64,000 nucleotides of DNA from Paraburkholderia fungorum (GTDB taxonomy: Bacteria > Pseudomonadota > Gammaproteobacteria > Burkholderiales > Burkholderiaceae), in contig NZ_MCAS01000001.1 of the NCBI RefSeq assembly GCF_003610895.1, positions 124,001-188,000 on the forward strand, in the 5' to 3' direction. The position numbers and the translations under genes are program-made. A model generated the notes under the pieces. The model saw only the letters and a list, made by a program, of their open reading frames with translations. It ran no database searches and was not told where the DNA came from. The first letter of the stretch is position 1. The number at the start of each line of letters is the position of its first letter. Below are positions 33,738 through 45,314 of this stretch, piece by piece.

Positions 33738-34862
33738 CTAGCGTGGGAATGCCGCCAGGAATCCGGATACTCTCGCAAGCCCCGCTTCAAGCACATGCCG
33801 ATTATTCGCGTACCCAATGCGCACGTAGCCTTCCATATCGAGCGCACTGCCCGGTGTGAACATCACGCCGGTTTGTTCAATCAGCGCAGTGCAAAATTCC
33901 AGCGACGAGATCGGCAAGTCGTACCTCAGCAGCGCGGTCGTTCCCGACTTCGGCTTGATGTACGACATAGCCGGCTCCTGCGCCACCCAGGCGTCCAGAA
34001 TCGCCAGATTGGTGCGTACGATGTCATGGTTGCGGGCAAGAATCGCCGCACGGTTTTCGAGCGCGATCGAAGCGAAATGATCGTCGATCATGCCGACACT
34101 GATCATGTTGTAGTCGCGATGAATCGCAACGGCACGAATCAGATCCTTCGGGCCGGCAATCCAGCCCAGCCGGAGACCGGCGAGCGAATACGTTTTGGAC
34201 ATGCTGCCGGTACTGATGCCACGCTCATAGACGTCGGCAATCGAAGCCGTGTAGCCAGTGCCGACCTGATCCGTCCCGCGATAGACCTCGTCGCAAAGCA
34301 CATAGGCACCACAGGACCTCGCAATCTCGCCGATCTCCGTCAGAAACTGCTCGCCCATCAACGAACCGGTTGGGTTGTTCGGATTGTTGATCGCGATGAG
34401 CCGGGTTTTGTCGTTCACCAGACGCCGGAGCTCGGCAAGATCCGGAAGAAAACCGTTTTCTTCACGCAGCTTCAGAATCCGCACGTCCGCGCCGTAGCTC
34501 TCGGGAATCGAATAGTGCTGCTGATAGGTGGGCAGCACGGAGATCACCGTGTCGCCGGGTTCCACCAGCGTCTGATAGACCAGCGCATTGCCCCCGATCG
34601 CGCCATGCGTGACGATCAGGTTGGCGGGCGTTTGACGCGAGTACATCGCCGCGATCGCCTCACGCAGCCGCGTCGAGCCTTCAATCGCGCCGTACGTCAG
34701 TTTGAGCGGCCTTAGCTCGTCGAGAATGGTGTCCTGCTTGCCCGCGAGCGTGAGCAACTGGTCCATGGTCAACGATTCGACACAGGTCTCGGCCAGGTTG
34801 TACTCGCATTGGTTCTCGTAGAGATCCATCCAGCGCTCGACACCGAAGTCTTTGATCTTCAT
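33738..34862 (-). CDS. PLP-dependent aminotransferase, class I/II
   Basis: The 374-residue fold-type-I enzyme has the PLP-binding motifs NNPNNPTG (Asn), CDEVYRG (Asp) and the Schiff-base lysine in STGSMSKTYSLAGLRLGW, and a C-terminal arginine region (GYVRIGYANN). The N-terminus MKIKDFGVERWMDLYE is distinctive. It likely moves the amino group of an amino acid to a 2-oxo acid. The ATG at 34862 has AAGGAGAC in front. It follows the FAD dehydrogenase gene (64 bases) and is probably in one transcript with it and the binding-protein gene, within a basic-amino-acid locus. Confidence 0.9.
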   Translation of the reverse strand: MKIKDFGVERWMDLYENQCEYNLAETCVESLTMDQLLTLAGKQDTILDELRPLKLTYGAIEGSTRLREAIAAMYSRQTPANLIVTHGAIGGNALVYQTLVEPGDTVISVLPTYQQHYSIPESYGADVRILKLREENGFLPDLAELRRLVNDKTRLIAINNPNNPTGSLMGEQFLTEIGEIARSCGAYVLCDEVYRGTDQVGTGYTASIADVYERGISTGSMSKTYSLAGLRLGWIAGPKDLIRAVAIHRDYNMISVGMIDDHFASIALENRAAILARNHDIVRTNLAILDAWVAQEPAMSYIKPKSGTTALLRYDLPISSLEFCTALIEQTGVMFTPGSALDMEGYVRIGYANNRHVLEAGLARVSGFLAAFPR

Positions 34863-34926
34863 TTCAGTCTCCTTCGTGATTCGGCTCAATAGTGATTCAT
34901 CGACGGAACGGGCCCGCTACAGCCGC

Positions 34927-36168
34927 TTACCGGAACCGCTCAGGGCGAAACGGATAGGGGTCGGCGCAAGGCGCGGCGCCCGTCATCATCTCCGCCAGCA
35001 AACGGCCCGTCACGGGACCGAGTGTCAATCCGTGGTGGTTATGGCCAAACGCGAACCAGAGTCCCCGATGGCGAGGCGCGCGTCCGATCACGGGCCGCAT
35101 GTCCGGCGTACAAGGACGCAAGCCGAGCCATGGCGCGTCGTCCAGGCGGCGGCCCAGACCGAATACCGGCCGGGCGGCGCTTTCCGCGCGCGCGAGTTGA
35201 ATCCCGGTTGGCGGCGCATCGCGGCGGGCGATTTCGACGCCTGTCGTCAAACGCAAGCGGCCTTCCATTGGGGCCACGACGTACCCTCTTTCCGTGTCCA
35301 CGAGCGGTACCGAGAGCATCGGCTTCGTGGCCGCGTAGTGCATGTGATAACCGCGTTTCGCGCGCAGCGGTATGCGATAGCCGAGTGGCGCAAAAACTTT
35401 ATCGGACCACGGGCCAAGCGCCACGACAACCTCATTGGCGCTGATCCTGCCTTGCTCGGTCTGCACAGTCCATGCATCTGCCTCCAGACGTAACGTGCTT
35501 GCCTGTGCGCTCAGAAACGTGCCGCCGCCCTCCTCGAACAGGCGCGCATAACCCTTCGTCAACGCGCCCGGATTGGAAATACTCTTCGGGTCCTGCCAAT
35601 GCAAGGCGCCGCAAAAACCGGCGCCTAAACCCGGTTCGTGCGCCAGCAGTTGCGCGGCATCGAGCTGCGTCATGCGCAATCCGTGTGCCCTCGCCGTGAC
35701 TTCGGCCGCTGATGCCTGCCGTTCATATGCCGCGGGCGTGCGGAATGCCTCGAGCCAGCCGCCGTCGTGCGCGAGGTTCTGGAGGCCTGCACGCTCGATC
35801 AGCACGTCGTGTTCGACGACGCTTTGCCGGATCAAGGGCAGCATGTCGCGGGCGGCCGCTTCCACCCGCTCTGGGGACGACTCCCACCAGAATCGCGCGA
35901 GCCACGTGGCAAAAGACGGCAAGGCCTTGTAGTCCCAGTACAGGTCGGTCGAACGATTGCGCACGTAGCGCAGCAGCGTTCCCAGATCGCGTGGAAAGGC
36001 ATAAGGGAGCACCGACGAACGCTCGATCAGACCTGCATTGCCGAAACTGGTTTCCTCGCCGGGGCCGCGCCGATCCACCAGCGCCACGCGGCGTCCGCGA
36101 TCCTGCAGATGCAACGCTGACGACACGCCGACGATCCCGGCGCCCAGCACGATCACATCGAAATCCAT
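34927..36168 (-). CDS. FAD-dependent amino-acid dehydrogenase (DadA-like)
   Basis: The 413-residue flavoprotein starts with the dinucleotide-binding motif VIVLGAGIVGVSSALHLQDRG and has the DadA-like sequences DRRGPGEETSFGNAGLIERSSVLPY and, near the C-terminus, GLRPCTPDMRPVIGRAPRHRGLWFAFGHNHHGLTLGP. It belongs to the DAO/DadA family, which oxidises D-amino acids (or secondary amines such as hydroxyproline) to oxo or imino acids and hands electrons to the respiratory chain. Its stop is followed closely by the aminotransferase gene; upstream the periplasmic binding protein gene ends three bases before. The neighbours suggest a D- or basic amino acid. Confidence 0.88.
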   Translation of the reverse strand: MDFDVIVLGAGIVGVSSALHLQDRGRRVALVDRRGPGEETSFGNAGLIERSSVLPYAFPRDLGTLLRYVRNRSTDLYWDYKALPSFATWLARFWWESSPERVEAAARDMLPLIRQSVVEHDVLIERAGLQNLAHDGGWLEAFRTPAAYERQASAAEVTARAHGLRMTQLDAAQLLAHEPGLGAGFCGALHWQDPKSISNPGALTKGYARLFEEGGGTFLSAQASTLRLEADAWTVQTEQGRISANEVVVALGPWSDKVFAPLGYRIPLRAKRGYHMHYAATKPMLSVPLVDTERGYVVAPMEGRLRLTTGVEIARRDAPPTGIQLARAESAARPVFGLGRRLDDAPWLGLRPCTPDMRPVIGRAPRHRGLWFAFGHNHHGLTLGPVTGRLLAEMMTGAAPCADPYPFRPERFR

Positions 36169-36171
36169 AAG

Positions 36172-36960
36172 TTACTTCGCGATGATGTCGCGCTTGAAAT
36201 ACTTCTGCGAAAGATTGCTGAGCGTACCGTCCTTCTTCAAAGCGTCGAGCGCGGCGTCGATCTTGCCCGCCAACGCCTTGTCGCCCTTACGCAAACCAAA
36301 ACCCGTCCCTTCGCCAAGCGTTGCCGGATCGCTGAGCGGCTGGCCGACAATCGCATAGTCCTTGCCTGAGGGTTTGTTCAGAAAACCATCCTCAACGGTC
36401 TGCGCTTCCTGGACGGCGGCATCCAGTCGTCCGGCAACGAGGTCGGCATACACCTGATCCTGGTCCTGATACGAGACGATCGATACGCCTGCATTCGCCC
36501 AGTGGCGCTTGAGGAAATCTTCCTGCGACGATCCCTGCAGGACACCGACATGTTTGCCCTGCAGGTGCTTCACATCCGGCAGTAAGGACGAACCACGCTT
36601 TGCCACCATCACGATCGGCACCACGTAGATCGGCGGCGTGAAATCAATGGACTGTTTGCGCTTGTCCGTGATGTTCATTGCGGAGTTGATCACATCGAAT
36701 TTGCGCGCCTGCAGAGCGGGAATCAGACCGTCGAACGCGTTTTCCACCCACTCGCATTTCACACCCATCTTTGCACAAACCGCATTGCCGACATCAACGT
36801 CGAATCCCTGCAGTTGCCCTGTCGGCGACTTGCTCTCGAACGGCGGATACGCCGCCTCGATGCCGAAACGCAAGGTGCTTTGCGTCTCCGCGCTCACGGT
36901 GCCGACCGAACCGATTAACGCAGCCGCGACGAGAAGTGACAGTGAAAGCTTCAGAGGCAT
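36172..36960 (-). CDS. periplasmic amino-acid-binding protein (HisJ/ArgT-like)
   Basis: The 262-residue protein has a signal peptide (MPLKLSLSLLVAAALIGSVG, cleavage after SAE near residue 24) and the bacterial SBP type-3 fold: LRFGIEAAYPPFESKSPTGQ, FDVDVGNAVCAKMGVKCEWV (with the Cys pair of LAO/HisJ-type proteins), NSAMNITDKRKQSIDFT and the hinge GVLQGSSQEDFL. It should capture basic amino acids such as arginine, lysine or ornithine. No permease or ATPase gene is adjacent. It is the first gene of the minus-strand unit and diverges from the reductase gene across a palindrome. Confidence 0.9.
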   Translation of the reverse strand: MPLKLSLSLLVAAALIGSVGTVSAETQSTLRFGIEAAYPPFESKSPTGQLQGFDVDVGNAVCAKMGVKCEWVENAFDGLIPALQARKFDVINSAMNITDKRKQSIDFTPPIYVVPIVMVAKRGSSLLPDVKHLQGKHVGVLQGSSQEDFLKRHWANAGVSIVSYQDQDQVYADLVAGRLDAAVQEAQTVEDGFLNKPSGKDYAIVGQPLSDPATLGEGTGFGLRKGDKALAGKIDAALDALKKDGTLSNLSQKYFKRDIIAK

Positions 36961-37104
36961 GATGGTTCCCAGTATGGTTGAAGGGTCGCGAATTCAGGGC
37001 GAGAGCGGTCGCAAAACGTCGCAAAACGTCACACACGGCGCAGCGCCGGGAGACCGCGTGAGAAGCAAATGAGACCGGCTTCTCACACTCTCTCTGGAAC
37101 AACA

Positions 37105-37117
37105 GTCTATTCTGGAC
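37105..37117. promoter_or_regulatory. imperfect half-match to the palindrome at 37147
   Basis: GTCTATTCTGGAC shares the CTGGAC arm and similar spacing with the GTCC-AGACT-GGAC core of the perfect palindrome 40 bases away. Two such sites between divergent genes fit binding by one regulator. Confidence 0.35.
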
Positions 37118-37146
37118 ATTGGCAATTGCAAGCAATTTTCAAAAAT

Positions 37147-37167
37147 AAAAGTCCAGACTGGACTTTT
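37147..37167. promoter_or_regulatory. perfect 21-bp palindrome between divergent amino-acid genes
   Basis: Arms AAAAGTCCAG and CTGGACTTTT are exact reverse complements around a single A. It lies 56 bases before the reductase ATG and should be an operator, probably for the YheO/DauR-like regulator encoded two genes on. Confidence 0.55.
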
Positions 37168-37223
37168 TTGACTTTAGAATCGTGCTGACGCCGCACGCCG
37201 GCAACGATCTGGAGAGCAAGCCC

Positions 37224-38204
37224 ATGAGCAGCACAGACCAAGTATTCCCGTTGATCGTCCAACAGGACGCAGTGCGCAAAGCCCTGCCCCACCTCGATGT
37301 GCGCGGCGCGCTGACACGCATGTTTCTCGCGCTTGCCAACGACGCCGCGGTGCAACCGCCTCAGACCTTCACCCCTTTTCCGCAAGGGGCTGGCGATTTC
37401 ATCACCTACCTCGGGGTCATGGCGCAAGCCAAAGTGTTCGGAGCCAAGTTGTCGCCGTATATCGTGACAGAATCGAAACCGGTCATCACGGCGTGGACTG
37501 CGCTGATGTCGATGGAAACAGGGCAGCCCTTGATGTGGTGCGATGCCGGATTGCTCACCGTCGAGCGTACCGCCGGTGCGAGCGCACTAGCAGTGGATCA
37601 TCTTGCGGCACCGGATGCGCGCCGGCTCGCCATCGTCGGTGCGGGCGCGGTGGGACAGGCCCATCTGCGCCATCTCGCGGCGCTAAGGCCGTGGGACCTG
37701 ATCAGTGTGTTTTCACCCGAGCTTGGTGGAAACGAGGCACGGCGCGCGGCAATCGGCGCTCTCGATGAGCGTGCGCTGGTTTGCGCCACGCTTGAAGATT
37801 GTTTGCGCGATGCGGACGTGGTGGCGTTGTGCACGTCCTCAGGCACACCGGTCCTTTCGCAAGGCATGCTGACAAAGCCGGCGCTCATTACGTCGATCAG
37901 CACGAACGTCGCGAATGCTCACGAAATTCCGCCTGCATGGCTGCCGAACATGGATGTCTATTGCGACTACCGGCCAACCACGCCTGCCAGTGCGGGGGAA
38001 ATGAAGCTGGCGGCGCAGTTGCATGACTGGTCGCCGGAAAACGTGCTGGGCGATCTGCCTGAACTGGTGTCCGGCATCGCCAGAAAACCCTCCGGGCAAC
38101 GGCACGCTTTCTTTCGCTCAATTGGACTCGGACTTGAAGACGTGGCGATTGCCAACGAACTATTCAGACACCTGGCTGGGCGGCGCAGCGACATGGCAGA
38201 ATGA
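37224..38204 (+). CDS. ornithine-cyclodeaminase/mu-crystallin-family reductase (DauB-like)
   Basis: The 326-residue protein has a C-terminal Rossmann domain (RRLAIVGAGAVGQAHLRHLAAL) with ALCTSSGTPVLSQGMLTKPALITSIS as the typical family continuation, and an N-terminal dimerisation part (PQTFTPFPQGAGDF). Members interconvert amino and imino or oxo acids, such as DauB (2-oxoarginine to L-arginine), delta-1-piperideine-2-carboxylate reductase or ornithine cyclodeaminase. GGAG sets the start at 37224. It is followed after 76 bases by the YheO/DauR-like regulator. With the FAD dehydrogenase across the promoter this could convert D- to L-amino acid. Confidence 0.85.
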   Translation: MSSTDQVFPLIVQQDAVRKALPHLDVRGALTRMFLALANDAAVQPPQTFTPFPQGAGDFITYLGVMAQAKVFGAKLSPYIVTESKPVITAWTALMSMETGQPLMWCDAGLLTVERTAGASALAVDHLAAPDARRLAIVGAGAVGQAHLRHLAALRPWDLISVFSPELGGNEARRAAIGALDERALVCATLEDCLRDADVVALCTSSGTPVLSQGMLTKPALITSISTNVANAHEIPPAWLPNMDVYCDYRPTTPASAGEMKLAAQLHDWSPENVLGDLPELVSGIARKPSGQRHAFFRSIGLGLEDVAIANELFRHLAGRRSDMAE

Positions 38205-38280
38205 CGCACAACATGCGGATTAGCAGCACCGTGATGCAACACGTTGCAGACTTTCCGCCCTCTGGAATCTCCCCGTCCCT

Positions 38281-38925
38281 ATGCGAAAGACTAAGACAAC
38301 AGCCGCACGCAGGCTCCTTCTGGATCGATACGGCCGCGTCGCCGACGGTATCGCGCTGCTCTTTTTCCCCTACGTTGAAGTCGTGATTCATGACTTGCAA
38401 AGCCAGACGGTTGCTTACATCGCGAACAACCTGTCCAAGCGCGAACTGGGTGACGAATCGGCACTGGAAGAAATCGACCATTCGGTGGAGTCAGGCACAG
38501 TCGGTCCATACGAAAAGATCAACTGGGACGGCCGGCGGATGCGCTGTGTCAGCACCGTACTCTTCGACGATGCAGGTGCCGCCGTTGGTGTGATGTGCGT
38601 GAACTACAACATTGCGGTCTTCGAAGACATGAAGCATGTCATCGACCGGGTGATCTCCGGCGCGGGCGTGGTCAAGCAGCCCGAGGAGTTGTTCAAGGAC
38701 GACTGGCAGGAACGCATCAACACGTTCCTTCACGCATGGCTTCAGGAACGCCAGCTGGCATTGAACTCGCTGACCCGCGACCATCGCAGGGAACTGGTCG
38801 AAGCTCTTTGGGAAGAAGGCGCGTTCAAGGGAAAGAGTGCCGCCAACTACGTGGCAAACGTGCTGGGAATGGGGCGCGCAACCGTGTATCAGCACATCAG
38901 AGATCTGCGAGATGCCGCAGTCTGA
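38281..38925 (+). CDS. YheO/DauR-like transcriptional regulator (PAS_6 + HTH_22)
   Basis: The 214-residue protein has an N-terminal PAS-like sensor domain (GIALLFFPYVEVVIHDLQSQTVAYIANNLSKR, then MRCVSTVLFDDAGAAVGVMCVNYNI) and a C-terminal helix-turn-helix (RRELVEALWEEGAFKGKSAANYVANVLGMGRATVYQHIRDLR). This is the layout of YheO and of DauR, the D-arginine catabolism repressor of Pseudomonas. The position beside an OCD-family reductase gene, as for dauB and dauR, supports the match. The ATG is weakly primed; no better in-frame start is evident. Confidence 0.85.
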   Translation: MRKTKTTAARRLLLDRYGRVADGIALLFFPYVEVVIHDLQSQTVAYIANNLSKRELGDESALEEIDHSVESGTVGPYEKINWDGRRMRCVSTVLFDDAGAAVGVMCVNYNIAVFEDMKHVIDRVISGAGVVKQPEELFKDDWQERINTFLHAWLQERQLALNSLTRDHRRELVEALWEEGAFKGKSAANYVANVLGMGRATVYQHIRDLRDAAV

Positions 38926-38976
38926 GTGGATCGGCGCGCTACCGTGTCACCCGTAGCGCGCCGATACTAGCCGGCC

Positions 38977-41265
<2,289 letters not shown>

Positions 41266-42199
41266 TGTCGATGTGTGTCTCTGAAAATCAGGTTATCCCC
41301 GAGGATTGAGCAGGATCGAACCAGGCCGTCCCGCCTTGACGTTGTTTGTGTACAGAGAGAGTTGAAGCGGCGAACGCCATGAAAGCGCTCATTGCTGATG
41401 AAGCTGATGCTTCCGATGTGCTGTTACCCGCCGGCAGACACGGCCAGGCATTCGAACGTGCGCCGGGCGCCGCCATGCCACAGCGCGCTCAACGTTTTCG
41501 ATCTGCCATCCATCAACGGATAATTATTACGTATTACTTACTATTAACAAAAAATCTGCGCGATGAAGTTCTATCAGTGATTTACGGAGAACCTGGTCGC
41601 CCGATATCAGCCGAGGCAAATCCAGAACACGACAGGTGCGTCCGGAATACGAAATTAATTAGGTTTCGAGCCCAATTCCGGCACTGCAAAACCTGTGAAA
41701 GTCGCTGACAGGTAGCGTCAAAGTCGCTCGACTCATTCGCAACCCATTTGTTTGAGAGGCACTGATCCAGTGCCGCGAAAACGCCTGCCCACGCAACCTT
41801 TACTTGATCGACGCAGTTCTCGGCGCACGTCCGGCATTACTTACAGCCAGTTCTTTGGCAGACGAATTATAAACGTTTCATCTGCGTAACATCACCACGA
41901 ACGGGGATGATAAGTAGTAGTTCAAAGAATCTTCCGGAAAACGTCCCGACGATTTTCCAAAGGAGGGGAAACGGAAAATCTCTGCCTCACCGGGAGGCGG
42001 AAAACGCAAATCTTTGACTTCGATTGAAGAAAAATAAATCGGTAAAAGAGAGAACGGCGTCCGCCATTTTTATATTATTAATATCAATAGGCGTGAGAGA
42101 TAAATGCGCGGTCAGCGAGAACCAGGCGGTGCGAATTCAACGAGGCGTAGAACGCGCACCGCCTCTTTTCATCTGATCATAGTCTTCAAAGTAAACCGG
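41266..42199. other. intergenic region between the two secreted-protein genes
   Basis: No convincing gene in 934 bases. A 120-codon plus-strand frame (41346-41708) has mixed, non-typical composition. A purine-rich stretch (41935-42040) and an AT-rich segment (42065-42095) precede a 10-bp stem (AGGCGGTGCG/CGCACCGCCT, 42124-42164) with CTTTTC after it on the plus strand, possibly a weak terminator. The promoter of the glycosidase-like gene should lie near 41270-41400 on the minus strand. Confidence 0.45.
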
Positions 42200-44134
42200 T
42201 CAAGGCGTCCAGCGGTAAACAATGACGCTCGATCCGTTGTAGTTGTCTTTCGTGATCACGTACTCACCGGCCGATCGAAGGTACGCCCTGAGGCCATACA
42301 TCGAATCCACGTCGTTGCCCACGTCCACCGCACCCGCGCTCGAGTTGATCAGCGTCGTATCGAGATTGCCCGTGGTGAGATTGAAGGCGTCGATGTTGGG
42401 CACCGTATGCACGTAGCCAACAAAAAGGTAGTTCCCGGCAGCCGTGATCGACTTGGGATTGGCACTCGTGAGATTGATTACCGGATTGGGCCGCGTCGTG
42501 TTGCCCGCACTCCAGCCGTGATACACCTCGATCCTCGATTGCATCGCCGTCCAGTCCCAACTCCCGGCAATACCTTGCGCGAGGATCATGGTGTCGCTCT
42601 CCGGCAAGTAGATGATGCGCGCCAAAGGCCGGATGCTCTGCGGAATGGAGATGGCGATTCCAGGTCCCCATGTCGGCTTGCCTTCGCCATCGAAACTCGT
42701 CAACGGGTAGTGGTAGATGTGATTGGTCCTGTCCAGGCCGGCCCACACGTCTCCCCTGCTATCGATGCAAAATCCGCCTGTGACCGATCGGGTCGTGTTG
42801 AACGCCGGACCAGGAATCGACGCGTCCGGAATGGCGATATAGCCACTCGCCGCGTTGAAATGGAAGAAGTAGAAGATGCCGGGATTCTGGCCGGACGCCA
42901 CGAGAATCCGGTTTCCACCAACGCTGACGAGCTGACCGAAGTGCTCATCGCGCTGCGTATCGTTCATGTTGAGGCGCGGATCGGACGGATAGGTGAACGG
43001 ATCGACGGTATTCGCAACGAATGTGCCTCCGGCAGTGCCGGTATAAATGTTGGTGCCGCCATAGAAGTAAGCAGCGTCCGTAAGCGGATCCGGCGCGGCG
43101 ACAGCCTCGAAGTTGAGGGACTGCAGCTTCCATTGCAGATTGCCGCCACTGTCATACGCGTGGATGTCGGTGCCGCCGTTGCGGCCGAGGTCCCAGCCAC
43201 CGCCCCACGGATTGTTGAGCACATACAGATTGCCGGCTGCATCTTTACCGATACCGACAACACGCGTGAAACGCTTGTCTCCAACCTGACCTTTGATGCC
43301 GGCGGTGCTATCAAGATAGCCGCCCTGAATGCCGAACGTGCCGGCCAGCGTCGGCGTACCCGAGATGTTGTAGCGCTTGATGTTCATGTCGGGACCCTGA
43401 TCCCCAACCATCAGCTGTCCTGAGGATGCATCGAAATACAGCGCGGATGGTTGCGAGGCCGCGGGCATCTGGATCGTGTTCAGCAAAGCGCCGCCGGAAC
43501 TGAATTCGACGATCGCTCCTGCGCTTTGCTGCGCCACCCAGAGATTTCCCGCACCATCCAGGGCGAGTGCGCCGGGACTCGCTACGTTGATGTCCTGCTG
43601 CCATACGCCGTCGGTCGTATAGACCCGGACGCGATTACCCAGAAAATCGCTCGCATAAAGGAGTGAACCGGTTGTCGCGAGTCCGGTGATGACGTCGGCT
43701 CGCTTGACGGCGGTCCACGTGCTGACAGGAATGAGGAGATCGCGCTTCTGAGTCGCGCGGTTGTATCGTCCTACCGCGCCGCTGCCGTATTTGGTGCTGT
43801 ACTGCAGCGCGGCGAAGATCGACGTGGCGTTCCCCGTGATGGCGCCACCCTGAAACTCGCTGTTGATCCCGATGGAACCGATGCTCTTGCCGTTCTGGTA
43901 GATCGCGACCCCACCCTCGTTTTCATCCCACATGGAGGCCGTGTAGATCACGCCTTCGGGCGCGACCCACATTGAGCGCGCGGTGTTGCCCACATGCGTG
44001 GCGAGCGTTCCGAATGTGTTTGCCAGCCAGTCGGTGCTGTACTGTGCCTGACATGCTGGCGCAAACACAATCGTCACAGCGATCACTGCGATTGCCACGC
44101 CATGCAGCGCGGCGCGAATTCGTTTTTTAACCAT
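42200..44134 (-). CDS. secreted beta-propeller-like protein with NHL-type repeats
   Basis: The 644-residue protein begins MVKKRIRAALHGVAIAVIAV, a signal peptide with cleavage after CQA near residue 31. The rest is made of repeats of the NHL/SMP-30 beta-propeller pattern: GALALDGAGNLWVAQQSAGAIVEFS, TRVVGIGKDAAGNLYVLNNPW, GGFCIDSRGDVWAGLDRTNHIYHY. No catalytic motif is evident. It may be an extracellular or periplasmic binding scaffold. I chose the ATG at 44134, with AGGAGAG nine bases upstream, over a TTG two codons earlier. The glycosidase-like gene lies downstream on the same strand. Confidence 0.78.
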   Translation of the reverse strand: MVKKRIRAALHGVAIAVIAVTIVFAPACQAQYSTDWLANTFGTLATHVGNTARSMWVAPEGVIYTASMWDENEGGVAIYQNGKSIGSIGINSEFQGGAITGNATSIFAALQYSTKYGSGAVGRYNRATQKRDLLIPVSTWTAVKRADVITGLATTGSLLYASDFLGNRVRVYTTDGVWQQDINVASPGALALDGAGNLWVAQQSAGAIVEFSSGGALLNTIQMPAASQPSALYFDASSGQLMVGDQGPDMNIKRYNISGTPTLAGTFGIQGGYLDSTAGIKGQVGDKRFTRVVGIGKDAAGNLYVLNNPWGGGWDLGRNGGTDIHAYDSGGNLQWKLQSLNFEAVAAPDPLTDAAYFYGGTNIYTGTAGGTFVANTVDPFTYPSDPRLNMNDTQRDEHFGQLVSVGGNRILVASGQNPGIFYFFHFNAASGYIAIPDASIPGPAFNTTRSVTGGFCIDSRGDVWAGLDRTNHIYHYPLTSFDGEGKPTWGPGIAISIPQSIRPLARIIYLPESDTMILAQGIAGSWDWTAMQSRIEVYHGWSAGNTTRPNPVINLTSANPKSITAAGNYLFVGYVHTVPNIDAFNLTTGNLDTTLINSSAGAVDVGNDVDSMYGLRAYLRSAGEYVITKDNYNGSSVIVYRWTP

Positions 44135-44317
44135 GGGCAATGCTCTCCTGACAGTAGTCCTTCGATAACATTGCTCACCGTATCATCGAGTAAAGCGTGA
44201 AAAATGCGGTCAGCATTTTTTTCGACTATTTGCCAGGTTTGCGAGGGTCGTTCAAGCTGGTGCCGCTACGTATCGCACAGTCACGGTGCATGCCTGTCAT
44301 GCTCCGGAAACAATCAG

Positions 44318-45199
44318 TCAGGCCCTGACGGAGTCCGGCTTCAGCATGTCCATGAAGGCCCGGACTTTAGCGCTCAGCAGACGGCGCGAACTATAAAGCG
44401 CCCAGATCTCCACAGGCGCCCCCACTTCCGCTCCCCAGCAAACGAGCCGTCCCGCTCGCACATCCTGCTCGACCAGCAAGCGCGGCAGGAGCGCTGCGCC
44501 TACGCCCTGCAGCACCGCCTCGCGCACCATCAATAGCGACGACATCCGCAGTACCGGCATCGGCTTGATGAGCCTCGCACCACCGCCTTCCGTCCGCACG
44601 TTCCAGAGGACCCCAGGTGGCGTCGCAATGAACATGGCGGCCGGCACCTCAAGCGCCTCAGTTTCGCTTGCGGACGTCGACGGTATCGACATGCCCGGCG
44701 AAGCGACCAGGAGACGCTCGTCACCCAGAATGCGCCGCCCCACGAGTTGCTCGTCATGCGGTGGATCGATACGGATCACCAGGTCATAGCCGTCCTCCAC
44801 CGGATCCGCGACGCGGTCTTCCGCGATGATCTCGAGTTCGACCTGCGGATAGGCCAGCGCAAAACGCGCGGCGATCTGGCACAGCAGGACATGCGCGAAC
44901 ACAACCGGTGCGCTGATACGCAAGCGCCCGCGCGGCACCGGCGCGCGCGACGCAACCGCTTCGCCCGCTTCCTGAATCTCCGTCATGAGTCCGCGCGTGC
45001 GCTCGTGGAGCGCGAGGCCTTCCTCGGTGAGACGCAATCTGCGTGCGCCGCGCTCGATCAGCCGCACGCCGAGGTCTTCTTCCAGCTCGGCCACGCGCCG
45101 CGACAGCGTGGCCTTGGGACGGTCGAGCGCGCGGCTGGCCGGTCCGAAGCCGCCGTGCAATGCAACGGCATTGAAATCCGCCAGCGAGGTCAAATCCAT
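44318..45199 (-). CDS. LysR-family transcriptional regulator
   Basis: The 293-residue protein has the LysR N-terminal winged HTH (DLTSLADFNAVALHGGFGPASRALDRPKATLSRRVAELEEDLGVRLIER) and a C-terminal effector domain (GRLRISAPVVFAHVLL, DLVIRIDPP). The ATG at 45199 is 115 bases from the divergent gene for an NmrA-like protein; this layout is typical of a LysR regulator and its target. The effector is unknown; the MDLTSLADF start resembles the group that controls redox-type enzymes. Confidence 0.9.
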   Translation of the reverse strand: MDLTSLADFNAVALHGGFGPASRALDRPKATLSRRVAELEEDLGVRLIERGARRLRLTEEGLALHERTRGLMTEIQEAGEAVASRAPVPRGRLRISAPVVFAHVLLCQIAARFALAYPQVELEIIAEDRVADPVEDGYDLVIRIDPPHDEQLVGRRILGDERLLVASPGMSIPSTSASETEALEVPAAMFIATPPGVLWNVRTEGGGARLIKPMPVLRMSSLLMVREAVLQGVGAALLPRLLVEQDVRAGRLVCWGAEVGAPVEIWALYSSRRLLSAKVRAFMDMLKPDSVRA

Positions 45200-45314
45200 G
45201 ATCGTTCCATTTATGAGACGAGGCGTCCTGATTCTGTCACTTTCGGCCACTCAATGGAACGACTATTGTTCGTCTCACGGACTAACCCGGTCCATTCAAC
45301 CCCAGGAGAAAATC

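Noticed and set aside
41346-41708. 120-codon plus-strand frame between the secreted-protein genes
   Set aside because: No ribosome site, mixed composition, no recognisable motif; probably chance in intergenic DNA.
42104-43423. 439-codon plus-strand frame opposite the beta-propeller gene
   Set aside because: Antisense shadow; the minus-strand gene has a ribosome site, signal peptide and repeats.
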